Assembly (NCBI GenBank): GCA_034440575.1
Contig: JAOTOL010001080.1
Span: 28,501 to 92,500, forward strand
DNA length: 64,000 nucleotides
DNA from: Imbricaverruca yamaguchii
Taxonomy: Eukaryota > Arthropoda > Thecostraca > Neoverrucidae
Direction of reading: 5' to 3'
Each line of letters starts with the position of its first letter. The stretch's first letter is position 1. Under the pieces are notes generated by a model that worked only from the letters and a program-made list of their open reading frames with translations, ran no database searches and was not told where the DNA came from. Positions 33,971-45,392 of this stretch are shown one piece after another. A program made the position numbers and the translations under genes.

Positions 33971-34028
33971 ATGTTGGAATGTGGCTTGATGCATCCAACG
34001 CAGTATGGAAAAAATCAGATTTACCTGG

Positions 34029-34046
34029 ATATATATATATATCCAA

Positions 34047-34110
<64 letters not shown>
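34029..34110. repeat. (TA)n microsatellite
   Basis: About 80 bp of almost pure TA, next to the inverted repeat that follows. A second tract lies at about 34247-34313, ending in (GT)n. Confidence 0.95.
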
Positions 34111-34113
<3 letters not shown>

Positions 34114-34245
34114 CGCTGTCCTTGTCTGATTCCAATTTTTCCTAATCTTTTTGGTACTTCAGCTCAAAATTTCATACTCCAGCTCAAACATTTGTACTCC
34201 ACTACCAAGAAAAAAATATGGAAATATGGAAATCCTACACTGCTG

Positions 34246-34323
<78 letters not shown>

Positions 34324-34510
34324 ATATATATACAGAAAAAAATATGGAAATCCTACACTGCTGGTGTATGGTGTATATACACCAGCAGTGTAGGATTTAC
34401 ATATTTTTGTTCTTGGTAGTGGAGTACGAAATGTTTTAGCTGGAATATGAAATTTTCAGCTGGAGTACAAAAAGAAATTGGAAGAAAATTGGTATCAGAC
34501 AAGGACAGCG
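34114..34510. repeat. fold-back structure around (TA)n
   Basis: The arm 34114-34250 (CGCTGTCCTTGTCTGATTCC ...) pairs with 34384-34510 inverted. The word ATCCTACACTGCTGGTGTAT occurs at about 34231, again at about 34352, and inverted at about 34378. The centre is the (TA)n/(GT)n tract. The inner 34350-34398 forms a nearly perfect hairpin. Confidence 0.75.
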
Positions 34511-35055
34511 AAATCAACCAGGGTCGTACAATTTTTCCACCCACCCAAGAAAGGTTTTTTTGTTGAAATTTCAAAATTGAGTTTTTAAGTTTTCATCGAT
34601 TTTCCTTTTCTAATGGGTAGAGCAGACCGAGAAACGTTGTTGGAAGTCAACTCGCTCTCATAAAAAAATGACTACTTTAGTCAGAAGCTTCGATTTTAAC
34701 TCTAGGCAAATATTCAAACTTAATAAGTAGTCAAAAATGGAAAAAATAAACATTCCTCTGGTAAGTTTTCTTGCATCCCTAAAGATAAGCATACGCTGTA
34801 AGTTTTGTTAAAATATCTGTGTCCGTTAAAGCATGACAACTGGTTGAACTTCTTTGGAAGTGTCCTCACTTGACCCTGACTAACTCATTGAACCTAGATG
34901 GCCTTACTTCAAAATTTTGGGACAGCATGCCAAATTGATGTGGGAAAAGGTATGCCAAATTTTGACACGCTGCCTGACGTCTTTCGTTCACTGTCCGCGA
35001 AAAACCCGAGGGGCCAACTGAAGACTTCCCCACCCCCCGAAACGGGACGGGTTAA
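34511..35055 (+). mobile_element. TTAA MITE type 2, right two thirds
   Basis: Matches 30950-31488 (AGCGAAATCAACCAGGGTCG ... GGACGGGTTAA). TTAA is at 35052-35055. The left part is missing, replaced by the fold-back structure. Confidence 0.8.
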
Positions 35056-37042
35056 ATTGAATTGATAATGTTCATCGGTCGAGAATATCTGTGGTTCTTC
35101 ATTCCTAACAAGCGTTGGAAAAGTGGCCCTTTTCTGGAACTATTGCCATCCAAAGAATTATACGCTCCGGAAAAAATACACTCCTTGCATTGCTGGATGA
35201 AGACATGCTTAACTAGCAATACAGCTAGATGTCATTATACAATAATGATAACTTAGGTGGAGAGGAAGATTCAGTCATACTGGGTCCCCTACCACATAAA
35301 GTTTTCAGTGTACTTGAGGATAATACACATTTGTTATTTCAGGTCATCTGTAGGCACATTCCAAGAGGAGGCAGGAGTGGAGCCGAAAATGAGATGCCAG
35401 TCAGATTCGAAGAATATCAGCTTGCTAGCATGCACAAGTACAACAGATGTCAACAGATGGCAAAATATGGATGACTGTAGTCTGAATATGATTATAATGC
35501 CACTGAACATTCCATATTTCATAACATTCCATCTTCCATATCATTCAATCACATTCCATTTGTGCATGTGTGATTTCTGGTGAAGTGCAGGTGAATTAAT
35601 AACCAGCCACAAATGCATTCATGTGTATGTTTTCCATTTGTGGAAAAACCTCAGAACAGAGTTCAGATGTGCCCAGAAGAATGTATGGATGAACACCAAG
35701 AGCTAGAGTGGCATCCGCACAACTGGTAAGCCACAAAGTGTAGCACTTCCCCAAAATCCCCAAAATACTGGTGTATGTGAGCCATGTTTCGCCACAGCAT
35801 AGGAATTTTCATGGGCATTATTACTTTTCCACACACGTTTTACACACATTTTACCTCCAGGAAGCATACAAAGGTATTAGATTTGGCTAAGTTATGCTAG
35901 ATTAGTTTTTTTTGTAAGTTAGCCATTTATCAAATTCCTTTCGGATCATTCAGGATTATCAAAAAGGTCTTGAATTAAAAAACCACTCAGGCTAGCATAG
36001 GCTGTTTGGTTAGAATAGGCCATTTAGTTTTAATTTTTAAAGAAAAAAATGCTTATAAAAATTCCTTTAAAAAGGCTTTTTTGCATCCAGTTAGGCTGCA
36101 GCTATTTGCTTCATTTTTAACATTACATTTCATGGTATATTTCCAAACCAAACCTGAGCCACTTTTTTGGTGTCACTTTGCTACCCAACTGCACTTGCCA
36201 AAAAATGTGTGGTCACATCACGTAAGTACCTACATTATGAACACATTCATAATCATTGCATGAAAAATAAGTTTCAAGAAATCAAATCACCTTAAATTAA
36301 AAAATGTGTCCATTCAGAAAGTCAGGGAACAGAAATGTTAAAAGTATAATGGTATTCAATGGAGAATGGGGACAGGATGCACCTAACAATTCCCTGTACA
36401 TTTCATGAATGCACAAATAATGCTTGAATGCATGCATATCTATAATACCTGGTAAGTCTATGTGCACTGAAGAGGTCCAGCCCCCATTTTGAAAGAAAAA
36501 CATTCACGCTTCAAATGTGGTAAGTGAAAACAGGATTTTTCAGACAAAAGCAAAGCAATCAATTTTGTTCATTACTACGCTTGTGGGCAAAACATCGCAG
36601 CAATTAATATTATCATGTCCTGCTCCTTGTATTATCTGAAGACATCCCGTCACACAACACAAGCTTACAGCTTTGGTGTATCCAAGTCAATAACTCGAAT
36701 AACCGCGAAGGTATTTGATATAGGTAAGTAGGTACGTACCTACATATTCAGGCAATACCATCTCTCATACCTCGAGCCAAACACGCAGTCAATTCCATCC
36801 GGATAGCAGCGAAAAGCTTTAAAGAAAATCCTTCGTTAAATAAAAAAATAACTACGCTCTGCTAACCAAATAAAGGAATTCACCTTTCCCAGCCCGGCAG
36901 CGTACGAAGATCCGTTCTTGGATTCAATGAATTCACCGCTCTCGATTTCCTACTCCGGCCAGAGCTATTTAAACCATTGCCACGAAAAGCCATGGATAAT
37001 GCATTTCTTTTTGCTTCCTTGGATAATGATATGTTCTGCATC
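35056..37042. other. unassigned sequence
   Basis: No gene, SINE or transposon end is recognised. There are short AGGTACCTACCT-type words near 36725, as also seen near 7265 and 52670. Confidence 0.4.
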
Positions 37043-38187
37043 ACAGTGTTGGAAAAACTGACGTTTGTTGGTGTCATGCATACCAATATATTATGTACTC
37101 GAGGATTGTGACTAGACTAAATGAAATATGTTGTACTCCAGAAGGGAAAGCGAAGAACAACATTGTTTGGTCGAGTGCTACCAATCAAAGTCCATACCTG
37201 AAAACAACTAGCGGTTCCAGCGATTCCAGCGCGCCAACCAGTTAACGTCACTACACATCCTTGAAAGGCAGTACAAAGCGTACAGAACATGCTCATCTGT
37301 GTTGCACTAAAACCCGTAAAGGGCCTTGCTAAAACCGTCTACGCACAACTTGCGGCACTTCACATGTGAAAGGACGCTATATTGGTGTCAATGAAGTCAA
37401 TAATTAATTCAATATTTATTCAATATTGATTCAATATTTATATATATATTCAATCTTATATATGACATATTTAGATTAATGCATCTATTTAATATTAATT
37501 TTTGGATACTTGCGCTAGAGTACTCGCTAAAAGTATCAGAAATCCCTAGTTAGCAAATCTGGGGGTACTTGGTATCGCCGGAGTAAATACTTGAAGCCTG
37601 GTTTGGCCAGTAAGTGCTTTGAATGCGCAATCGAAGTTCGTTTTGTTCAAGGGACAACTCTTTTAGACACAATGAGCCCGTTCAATGCAAGAAAATCACT
37701 TCAAATTTCCTAAAATCCGCCGCGGAGCAAGCAAGTTCTCCGAGGAGGTTACACCAAGAAATCAATGCCGTTTGTGCACTTATGCATGACTGTCAATTAT
37801 TAAGTGAGAAAGAAGTTCCCTGTAATTCTCTTGGCAGCTTTCTCTAACTTATTTTCATTTTTTGGCATTCAATAGCAATCATGGTGCGAACTGAGACGCT
37901 AATTTCCGCTCCTCCGTGACGATAGTCTGTTTTACAGCGGCAATTTGCCCGCCCGTCTAGTCGCCTTTCATTCTTCCAAGTCATTCGTTGCTTCAACTAA
38001 ACATTCCAGACATGAACTAAAAAGTGCATCGAAATACATTTAATATTAATATTTGACTGCAATAATTTTTTTTCAGCTTTCTCATTTGAAAAAAAAATCA
38101 TGATCGAGAGAATAAAAGTTTTTAGACGGATTGTTTGAGCATAACTTTCCTTAAACCACTATATATTCCGAAACCCATATTCCGAAG
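37043..38187. repeat. left arm of a 5.4-kb inverted-repeat structure
   Basis: It starts ACAGTGTTGGAAAAACTGAC and is an inverted copy of 41243-42448. Both arms contain the same AT-rich core, near-identical CGCCAACCAGTTAACGTC-type and GAAGCAAGTTCTCCGAGG-type words, and a short ORF related between arms (37623-37847 and 41698-41904 reversed) with ECKKIT-like text. Similarity is clear but imperfect, with many substitutions and indels. Confidence 0.85.
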
Positions 38188-38518
38188 TAACATTTTAGAC
38201 CCTCCCATAGATTGGTCGGTGCACGAGCGTCCTGCTCTCGGGGTATGTTGTGAATTTGTATTAGTTGTGCGGTGTTGGTATGTCAGGAGTGACAGGTATT
38301 GATATATAAACTTGGTTGACATCGATTAAGTATACTTTTGTGATCATTCTCTCTACCATTGCTCAGTAAGTTGCCTTATAAGTCATTCGCGTAACGTGGG
38401 TGACTTCAGACGACGATGTGTGGTGGACCCTATCTAGTTGTCTGTGAGACACTAGGATAGGAACCTAACAAATGACTTGAAGGCGTTTTATTCTTGAAGA
38501 AGAAGAACTGTCAGGTTA

Positions 38519-38658
38519 TTTTACGACGCATTCAACCGCAGGGTTGTATAGCGTCGCCAACCTATCACACCGATTGGTCGTTGGTGGACTCTGCAAATGC
38601 CGCCGGCCGCGAGATTCGAGTCCCACGCTCTACCATCTAAGCTACCGATGTCCCGGGT
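38519..38658 (-). mobile_element. tRNA-derived SINE, head with deletion
   Basis: Minus strand: GGTAGCTTAGATGGTAGAGC, then directly GACTCGAATCTCG. The anticodon arm between the A and B boxes is deleted. The shared core follows (CCAATCGGTGTGATAGGTTG and GCGACGCTATACAACC), then TTGAATGCGTCGTAAAA. Confidence 0.8.
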
Positions 38659-38689
38659 TATTATTCTTCATTCTAGGAAACATCACTGC

Positions 38690-38890
38690 ATTTTTCAAAA
38701 TGCATACACTTCGTTATTTATCAAATGTATATACTTCATTACTTGGTGCTTCAATATACACCCAATAATTTGGCAAACTGGGAAATTATACGCCCCATAA
38801 CATAGTGCTCCTCAAGATTATACACTCCATACTTTGGCATACCAAAAAATATACACTCCGAATCCAAGACGGAGAAGTGAAAATCCAACA
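38690..38890 (+). repeat. degenerate short repeats, TATACACTCC type
   Basis: Recurring words ATATACACTCC, ATATACTTCAT and ATTATACGCCCC at irregular 20-30 bp spacing. Related words lie near 34160-34205 and 35160. Confidence 0.4.
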
Positions 38891-39312
38891 CTGTTCCTAA
38901 CCCATGTCAGTATGCCATTTGGAGTCGTGTCATATGCGCCCACTTGGATCGGGACTTATCGGGGAAAATTCCACCAGTCTCACCTGTTGTTCGATTTTGC
39001 GGCTTCACGTCGCACTCAGAAGCTGGCATTGGTGCCACCCGCTTCCTACCCTGGCAGGAATGGCGAGCACCGCGAGGAATATAAATCGAACCACCGAGCC
39101 AATGCACAACACAACTCAAGCGATCCACATCCAACACCACCATCTGCACTCGGAAAACAGAGAACGCGGGAATGGTTCCCGCCTAGTTGTCTCTAGTTGT
39201 CTCTAGTTATCTTGGTTCCCGCCGCGATTAGCCGGTTTTCCAGCGGAAATTTCCTCATAGGTCACGTGGTTCTAGGAACAAGATAGAGGGAGAAGACCCG
39301 CATAACCTAAGC

Positions 39313-39590
39313 CGCCCTGGTAGCTCAGTTGGTTAGAGCGCTGGCCTACACCGGTCTCCCCTGTATTGGCGAGTGTCGGTTGGCAGCTGGCCCGATAAGG
39401 CCGTGGACGAGCTACCGGGCGGCCGTGTCGGTGCATTGGCGGCACGTTAAACTTTCGGTCTAAATTCTGCCGTTGAACTGGAGCTCATGGATCGGGTGGT
39501 GGGGCCAGGGTTCACGCAACAAGTTCTGCTTAGCAATAGAACCCTGGCTCCTGAAGCCACCCCAGCAACAACTCGGATCAAATTTTTTTT
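39313..39590 (+). mobile_element. tRNA-derived SINE of a different type
   Basis: The head GCCCTGGTAGCTCAGTTGGT and TAGAGCGCTGGCC matches the 5' half of a tRNA, but no normal B-box half follows. The body (GGCACGTTAAACTTTCGGTC ...) and an A/T-rich tail (TTTTTTTTTAAATAAAAAAT) follow. It lacks the CCAATCGGCGTGAGAGG core of the other SINEs here. Not a functional tRNA gene. Confidence 0.65.
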
Positions 39591-39907
39591 TAAATAAAAA
39601 ATAAAAAATAACGATCTGCATAAATTAAAAGCGACCACAAAATATAATTCTCACATCAGTTTTAATAACGAAATATGTTTGGCTATCCATACTGCTGAAA
39701 TAAGTCGAGTTAAAAAATAACTTACGAACATCAGCAAATTGTAACATGCTTTCTGATTTACGTGCAGATTGCACACAGCTCTATAGAATATGACAGCAAA
39801 CGAAGGACTGCCAGATACAAAATTGGTGCTGTTGTTAAATTAGCGAAGGATGAGGTCATAAGCCAACTTCATGCGCAATGGTACAGAAAATGATAACAAA
39901 AGTATAC

Positions 39908-41228
39908 TTAACACGCGCCCTGGAGGGCGGGGAGCGAAATCCGTCCACCCATCCGGGTTTTCGTAGATTTTATCGGCCGATATACACCATTTTTTGTGTA
40001 TCTGCTTAGATATGAACGGCACATTGTTTAAAGAAAGAAAAACGAAAATCGACCGAATTTTTTTTTGTTAGGGGTCGGTAAAGTCAAATATTTATCGGCG
40101 CCAGACCACAAATATCGGCGCTGATGCGCTTCCCGTATATTGGCAAAAGGGACGTGTTCTTGGCAACACCAGCGACTTGTTTGATGTATATTGTTATGCT
40201 ACATTATTTCAAAGTCATGTCAGGTCACTGAGATCAAGTTCATGACAGGTTAACACATGCCCTAGAGGGGTGGAGGGCGAAATCCGCCCACCCCTCCGAT
40301 ATTTCGTACACAACTCCATATTGTACCGGCCGATATACGCAATTTTTTCCGTACCTTCTTAGAAATGACTGGCGCATTGGTTAAAGCAAGAAAAATGAAG
40401 ATCGGCCGAAAAGTTTTTAAGTTATTGTCCGTTAGTTTTTTTTAAATCGCAGCGCCAGATCGCAAAAATCGGCGCTCACGCGCTTCCCGTATATTCACAA
40501 GATGGAAGTGTTCTTGACAACGCTAAGCGACTTGTTTGATGCATATTGTTACACTATATAACTTAAAAGTCATGTTAGGTCGCCGAGGTCATCACGACAG
40601 GCTAATGGAACCAAACTTGGTCAACTGGAATGTTGTCATAAATGGAAATGACTGTCATGCGATTGATGCCACTTTGGATGTTACTCCCTACACATCCGGA
40701 AATCTACTGTTTGTCACTGTGTGCCTAAGCGTTTCTATACTTTATTCATGTACTTCACTCCTTTCTTTGCGAATCCGATTGTGAGAGCCACCCAACGAAG
40801 CAGTCAGGTAGGCAGCCCGGTTCCGGTAACTGGAGCAGGTAATGATCTAATAAAGCACTCCTATATATGTGACCTGAGGTCAAATGGCGGATCTGGCATA
40901 TGTATTGCATCATTAATAATGTCCAAAACATCATTAATCGCAAATTTGGAGCATTTAAACACAATCACAGCGATCGATAATAATGACAAGCCAAGCCCCA
41001 AGCCACGCAAAACCAGAAAATTTTGATATTTGTTTAACCTCATTTGGCATTGAAGATATTGACCTAAGGTCACGAAATTTGCACACAATTGAGTTAACTA
41101 TCGTGCCCATCAACCCTGCGAATTTCGTTGTTCTAGCCTTAATGGGAGCCGAGATCTTAGGGGGCTGAATCCGCCCCCACCCCCTCCAGTGCGCGTAAGT
41201 TTCAGAGGCCCTCCAGGGCGCGTGTTAA
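39908..41228 (+). mobile_element. TTAA-flanked element, type 1, with extra left module
   Basis: Module A (39912-40249) begins CACGCGCCCTGGAGGG and ends at a TTAA (40250-40253). A full element (40254-41224) follows, which begins with another copy of the same left end and closes with CCCTCCAGGGCGCGTG and TTAA (41225-41228). The right end has two nested ends (CCCTCCAGTGCGCGT, then the terminal one). No coding capacity. The full element is the reference for the split copy at 6451-16366. Confidence 0.88.
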
Positions 41229-41242
41229 TCCATGTTAACCAA

Positions 41243-42448
41243 GTTTATAAATATGGGTTTCGGAATAAATAATGGTTTAATGAAAATTATACTAAGACAA
41301 TCCGTCTAAAATAATTTTATTCTCACCACGAAGAAAGTTATTTTGCATGAAGAAAGGCCGAAAAAAATTGAAACCGGTTCCTATTAATATTAAAAGTTCC
41401 TTTATGTACTTATTTAGTTCATGTCTGGAACGTTTAGTTGAAGCAAGAATCGACTTGGAAGGATCCAGAGCTGCTAGACGGGAGATAAAATTTCCCCTGT
41501 AAAACCGCTCAGAGTCCGTTTTAGTTTTTTGCTTTTAAATAGAGCTGGTCTGATTCGCTTGCCCTAGCACTAGAAGTACAGCTGATCACGGGGCTGGTGG
41601 AACAGGGGATGGCTCGGAGTAAATTTGGAAGAAGTATTACAGAGCCTTCACTGACACTGATTAACCCCAAATGCAGTTATATTTCAAGGCGCATGATTTA
41701 TCTTCGCACACATTTACAAAAAATAATTTGACAGTCATGCATAAGTGCACAAGTGGCATTGGTTTCTTGGTGTAATCGCCTCGGAGAACTTGCTTGCTCC
41801 GGGGCCGATTTTCCAAAATATGAAGTGATTTTCTTGCATTCAATGGGCTCTGTGTCTAAACAAAGTTGTGTCCTTAACAAAATGACCTTCGATTGCGCAT
41901 TCAAAACGCCTTACTGGCCAAGCGAAGCTTCAAGTATTTACTCGGGCGATACCAAGTACCCCCATATTTGCCAACTAGGGATTTCTGGTACTTTTTGGCG
42001 AACACTCCAGCACAAGTATCTAAAAAGAAATATTAAATAGAGATTGATTAATCTAAATATATTATATATGTGAATAAGTATCGATAAATATTGAATCAAT
42101 ACTGAATAAATATTGAATTAATTATTGACTATATTGACACCTAATAGCATCTTCTAGCCGCCAGTTGTGCGTAGACGTTTTTAGCGCAACACCGACGAGC
42201 ATGTGTGGTACGCTTTGTACTGCCTTTCGAAGACGTATTGTGACGTTGACTGGTCGGCGTGCAGGGATCGCTGAAACTGCTAGTTGTTTTCAGGTATGGA
42301 CTTTGAGTGGTAGCACTCGACTAAACAATGTTGTTCTTCGTTTTCCCTTCTGGAAGACAAAATATTTCATTTAGTCTAGTCACAATCCTGAAGTGCATAA
42401 GGTATTGGTATGCATGACACCAACAAACGTCAGTTTTTCCAACACTGT
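41243..42448. repeat. right arm of a 5.4-kb inverted-repeat structure
   Basis: Inverted copy of 37043-38187, closing with GTCAGTTTTTCCAACACTGT at 42448. The TTAA element 39908-41228 and two SINEs lie between the arms. Confidence 0.85.
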
Positions 42449-42792
42449 ACACCCGGGTGTTCCTCAACTACTGTGAACATTTTAAGTGTTTTTCAGCAAT
42501 TTGTTACAATTAAATATGTATTGACTTGCACACAATTTCGTTTCATTTCAATAAACATTTGTCACTGTCACATGAACCTTGTACCAACTGACTTTGGTGC
42601 TTGACATTTCCTTTCATTCAAATTATTCAATGTACCATACATTGTTTTCATCTTTATTGCCATGCATATCTATCGGTATATTGTATGTGGTTTTTGTTTG
42701 GTACCTAATCGTCCACTGGCGTGTGTGACCCAAAAACGGTCTATGTGCGGTTGACTTTCAATTTGATGAGTTACCTGGAAATCGGGATTGAT

Positions 42793-42838
42793 TATTTGGG
42801 TTTAAGGGCGCGCCGACTACTAGGTCATTTAGCGCCCA
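42793..42838 (-). mobile_element. ultra-short retro-insertion, copy 4, 14-bp TSD
   Basis: A 46-bp insert containing GGGCGCGCCGACTACTAGGT and ending GCGCCCA, between perfect copies of TGGAAATCGGGATT (42776-42789 and 42839-42852). Similarity continues three bases further with one mismatch. GGGCGC and GCGCCC can pair. Confidence 0.9.
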
Positions 42839-42934
42839 TGGAAATCGGGATTCATCTGATGCAGAGATTTTCCACCGGTACTCAAAGCTGCACCAATAGA
42901 CAAGTTGAAGGTGAGAAGTGAAGCAAACTAAGTT

Positions 42935-42974
42935 TGTGGTTTAGGGGCGGATCGACTGCACGGATCATATAGTG
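42935..42974 (-). mobile_element. ultra-short retro-insertion, copy 5, 12-bp TSD
   Basis: A 40-bp insert with TTTAGGGGCGGATCGACTGC between GCAAACTAAGTT (42923-42934) and GCAAACCAAGTT (42975-42986), 11 of 12 matching. It lies 96 bp from copy 4. Confidence 0.78.
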
Positions 42975-43066
42975 GCAAACCAAGTTGTTAGTGAAGAAAT
43001 TTCCATCGGGAGAAGGCGCAAATCACAACAGCGAAGGAGAGGAATGCCAAGTTGGAAGAGCATTGG

Positions 43067-43235
43067 GTTCTTTTACGACGGATTCAACCGGAAGGTCACA
43101 CAATGTCGTCAACCCTTCACGCCGATTGGTCGCGGGTGGACTTGGTAAATGACGCTGGTTGCGAGGTTCCAACCCACAACCTTCTGAACACGAGTCCGAC
43201 GCTCTAACGACTTCGCTACCGTGGCCCCGGAGGGA
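43067..43235 (-). mobile_element. tRNA-derived SINE, head type 3
   Basis: Minus strand: CGGTAGCGAAGTCGTTAGAG (A box), GGTTGGAACCTCG (B box), core CCAATCGGCGTGAAGGGTTG and ACGACATTGTGTGACC, then TTGAATCCGTCGTAAAAGAA at the 3' end. Confidence 0.82.
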
Positions 43236-43450
43236 GGGGTGAATTTCGATGTCTCGGAGCCATTTAATAAGCCGTCCATATAAATGGACAGTTCTTCCAA
43301 ATAATTTTGCAAGCGGGCCATCAAGCAATTGGGGCATAACAATGCCACAGGGTTTCTAAGACATACAAGTTCTAGGTAACTTCGTTATGTGCATGCGCTA
43401 AAAGGGCGTTTGGATCCTCAGAAAATCCTGCAACTTCCAAGACATCCTAA

Positions 43451-44850
43451 ATGGCGATGTTGAAAACTAAGGTGGATCAGCACCAGTCAATCCTGGAGGG
43501 GAAGACCCCACGATCTGTACCTCAGATAAAGAAGAAAGAAGAGTTTCAAGCAGGCCACAGTAAGTTGCTTGGTGTTGGCCATGTAGGGCCACTTCAGCTG
43601 ATTCCTTTGTTCAAGACGATCCATGATCCCATGATTAAGATTCAAGAGCACCGCACATTCAACAAGGCAAAGCGAGAGCCAGGAAGGCGGGGATTGACAG
43701 TCGGCGTGGACATGGTGCTAGCAGAAAAAAAAAGAGGAGCGGGTCCTTCAACACCGTAACATTCGGTGACAGAAAGAGTGAGGAAGGACAAGGTGCAAGC
43801 AGCACGAGAGAAGGCCGTTGCATTGGCGTTCTCGTCAGCGAACAGTTATGGCGCCGATGACGAGAGCGGCGCCAGTCCGCCCGCTCCAAAGAAGTCGTGT
43901 CACGCAACAAGCATTGTTACGCTGGATCTGACTGCAGAACTGGACGGCACACAACTCAGTGACCGAATGACAGCCCATGCGCTGTCCGCAGGAGCTTCTG
44001 CTCTGAGCTACAACCCCTCAAATCTGACCATCGACCGGTCGTCGATTAGGAGATCTATGCGAACCCAAAAGCAGGCAATTTCGGAGTAGATACTAAAGCC
44101 CTACACCAGTAACAGGAGCCTGATCGTTCATTGGGATTGGATGCTCTTTCCAGATGACGGGAATGAAAAAGTTCGCCATGCTGCTGTCATTGTAATTGAC
44201 ACACAAAGAACTGCAAAACTTCATCGCAAACCGAAGATTTCAGTGGATACTGAACAAACAACAGCAATTGCTGCTATGTAGCGCCTAAACGAGTTGGAGT
44301 GATCAGATAAGGTGGTTGGCATGGCCTGCGATACAACATCTAGTAACACTGAATCAGCATTTGGTGCACGCTCTCTTCTGCAGCAACAGCTTGGATGACT
44401 GCTATTGCACTTTGCATATCAGCATCACAATGTGGAACTGCTGGTAGTAGCAGCATTCATGTGGTTTAGTCTGCATTCTGGTCCTGACAAAGCCATCTTC
44501 AAGGATTTTCAGTCAAGTTTGAAGTTTATCAAGGAAGGGAAGTTTGCATTTCACGTCCAGAAGCTGGAATCCGCTCAACCTAGAGATTACAGATAACTTC
44601 TAAAATGTGTCATCATTATTTTTGGTGAGTCCTCCAAGAGGATTGAAGTTCCTCCTGCCAGGTGCTCTGCTTGGCCTGCTCACCATTGAATGAGACACTT
44701 CGGTTTCTCGACAACTGTCTCCTTTTCCTGAAAACTGTCTACCACCAAAGCTCAAAGTGCTTGTCATCCTCTTCCACCATGTGAAGGAGGAGACCCTGGA
44801 TTTCATCCTGACCTTGGTAATCTGGCAACTATTTCCACGCCATTTGGCAG
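43451..44850 (+). pseudogene. decayed transposase of the 27.5-kb family
   Basis: Pieces in shifting frames. 43451-43759 and 43766-44089 are N-terminal-like (basic, then TLDLTAELDGTQLSDRMTAH). Near 44312 comes VVGMACDTTSSNTESAFGAR with LLHFAYQHHNVELLV (a stop sits between). This lines up with VVLGGDSTNSNTGHSNG and VCNLHTGELPLR of the gene at 27527-29864. 44590-44700 still recalls a conserved 'PPxGI.F..PGA' region of the family. Stops and shifts make it non-functional. No inverted repeats were found around it. Confidence 0.65.
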
Positions 44851-45392
44851 AAGGCAAACATACCAACATTAGACATTTGGTGTGCCAAAAAGAGGAAGAT
44901 ACTGAATTGAATGAGGAGAATGCAACTCTCAAGAAGAACCAGAAGCTGAGGATGCCTCCGTGAGAAGGGAGATGCTCAAGGATATTTAACAAGATGTTGA
45001 AGACCATCAGATCTTCAACATCCCCACTCTGCTGCCCTGGTGTCCAAGATCCATGAGAATGACAAGGCCGTCCTCGTGTCACAGCGCAAGGACTAGCAAA
45101 GTTCCAAAGGCAACGTTGCAAAGTTGAAAGTTGTATCTCCCTCGAGTCCTCTGCATCCTCATCTTCTGCTGACCGACACTGAGACTAAGTTCAGAGCCCT
45201 GCTGCTGCAGTCTCCCCACATTCGACCTTCCTTCCAGAACAAGCTCTCCTGGGAGCTAACTGTTACCTGGGACACGGACGACTTGCCCGTCCGACCACGG
45301 TCGGGACGGCCTCGTCCTTCGCCGTTGTTGCCATCAGCCTCGTGTACGACGTGACCCGAGATCACACGGATTTCACATTTATGGATAATTCG
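44851..45392. other. unassigned sequence
   Basis: Short ORFs on both strands, possibly the far end of the decayed transposase. Nothing else recognised. Confidence 0.3.

Noticed and set aside
33953..34439. ORFs of 60-146 codons rich in Ile-Tyr
   Set aside because: They are translations of (TA)n runs.
38834..39206. Overlapping plus-strand ORFs of 100-120 codons
   Set aside because: No recognisable domain, two frames open together, and the region is flanked by SINEs.
39313..39345. An Ile/Val-like tRNA gene
   Set aside because: Only the 5' half matches a tRNA; the rest is a non-tRNA body with an A/T-rich tail.
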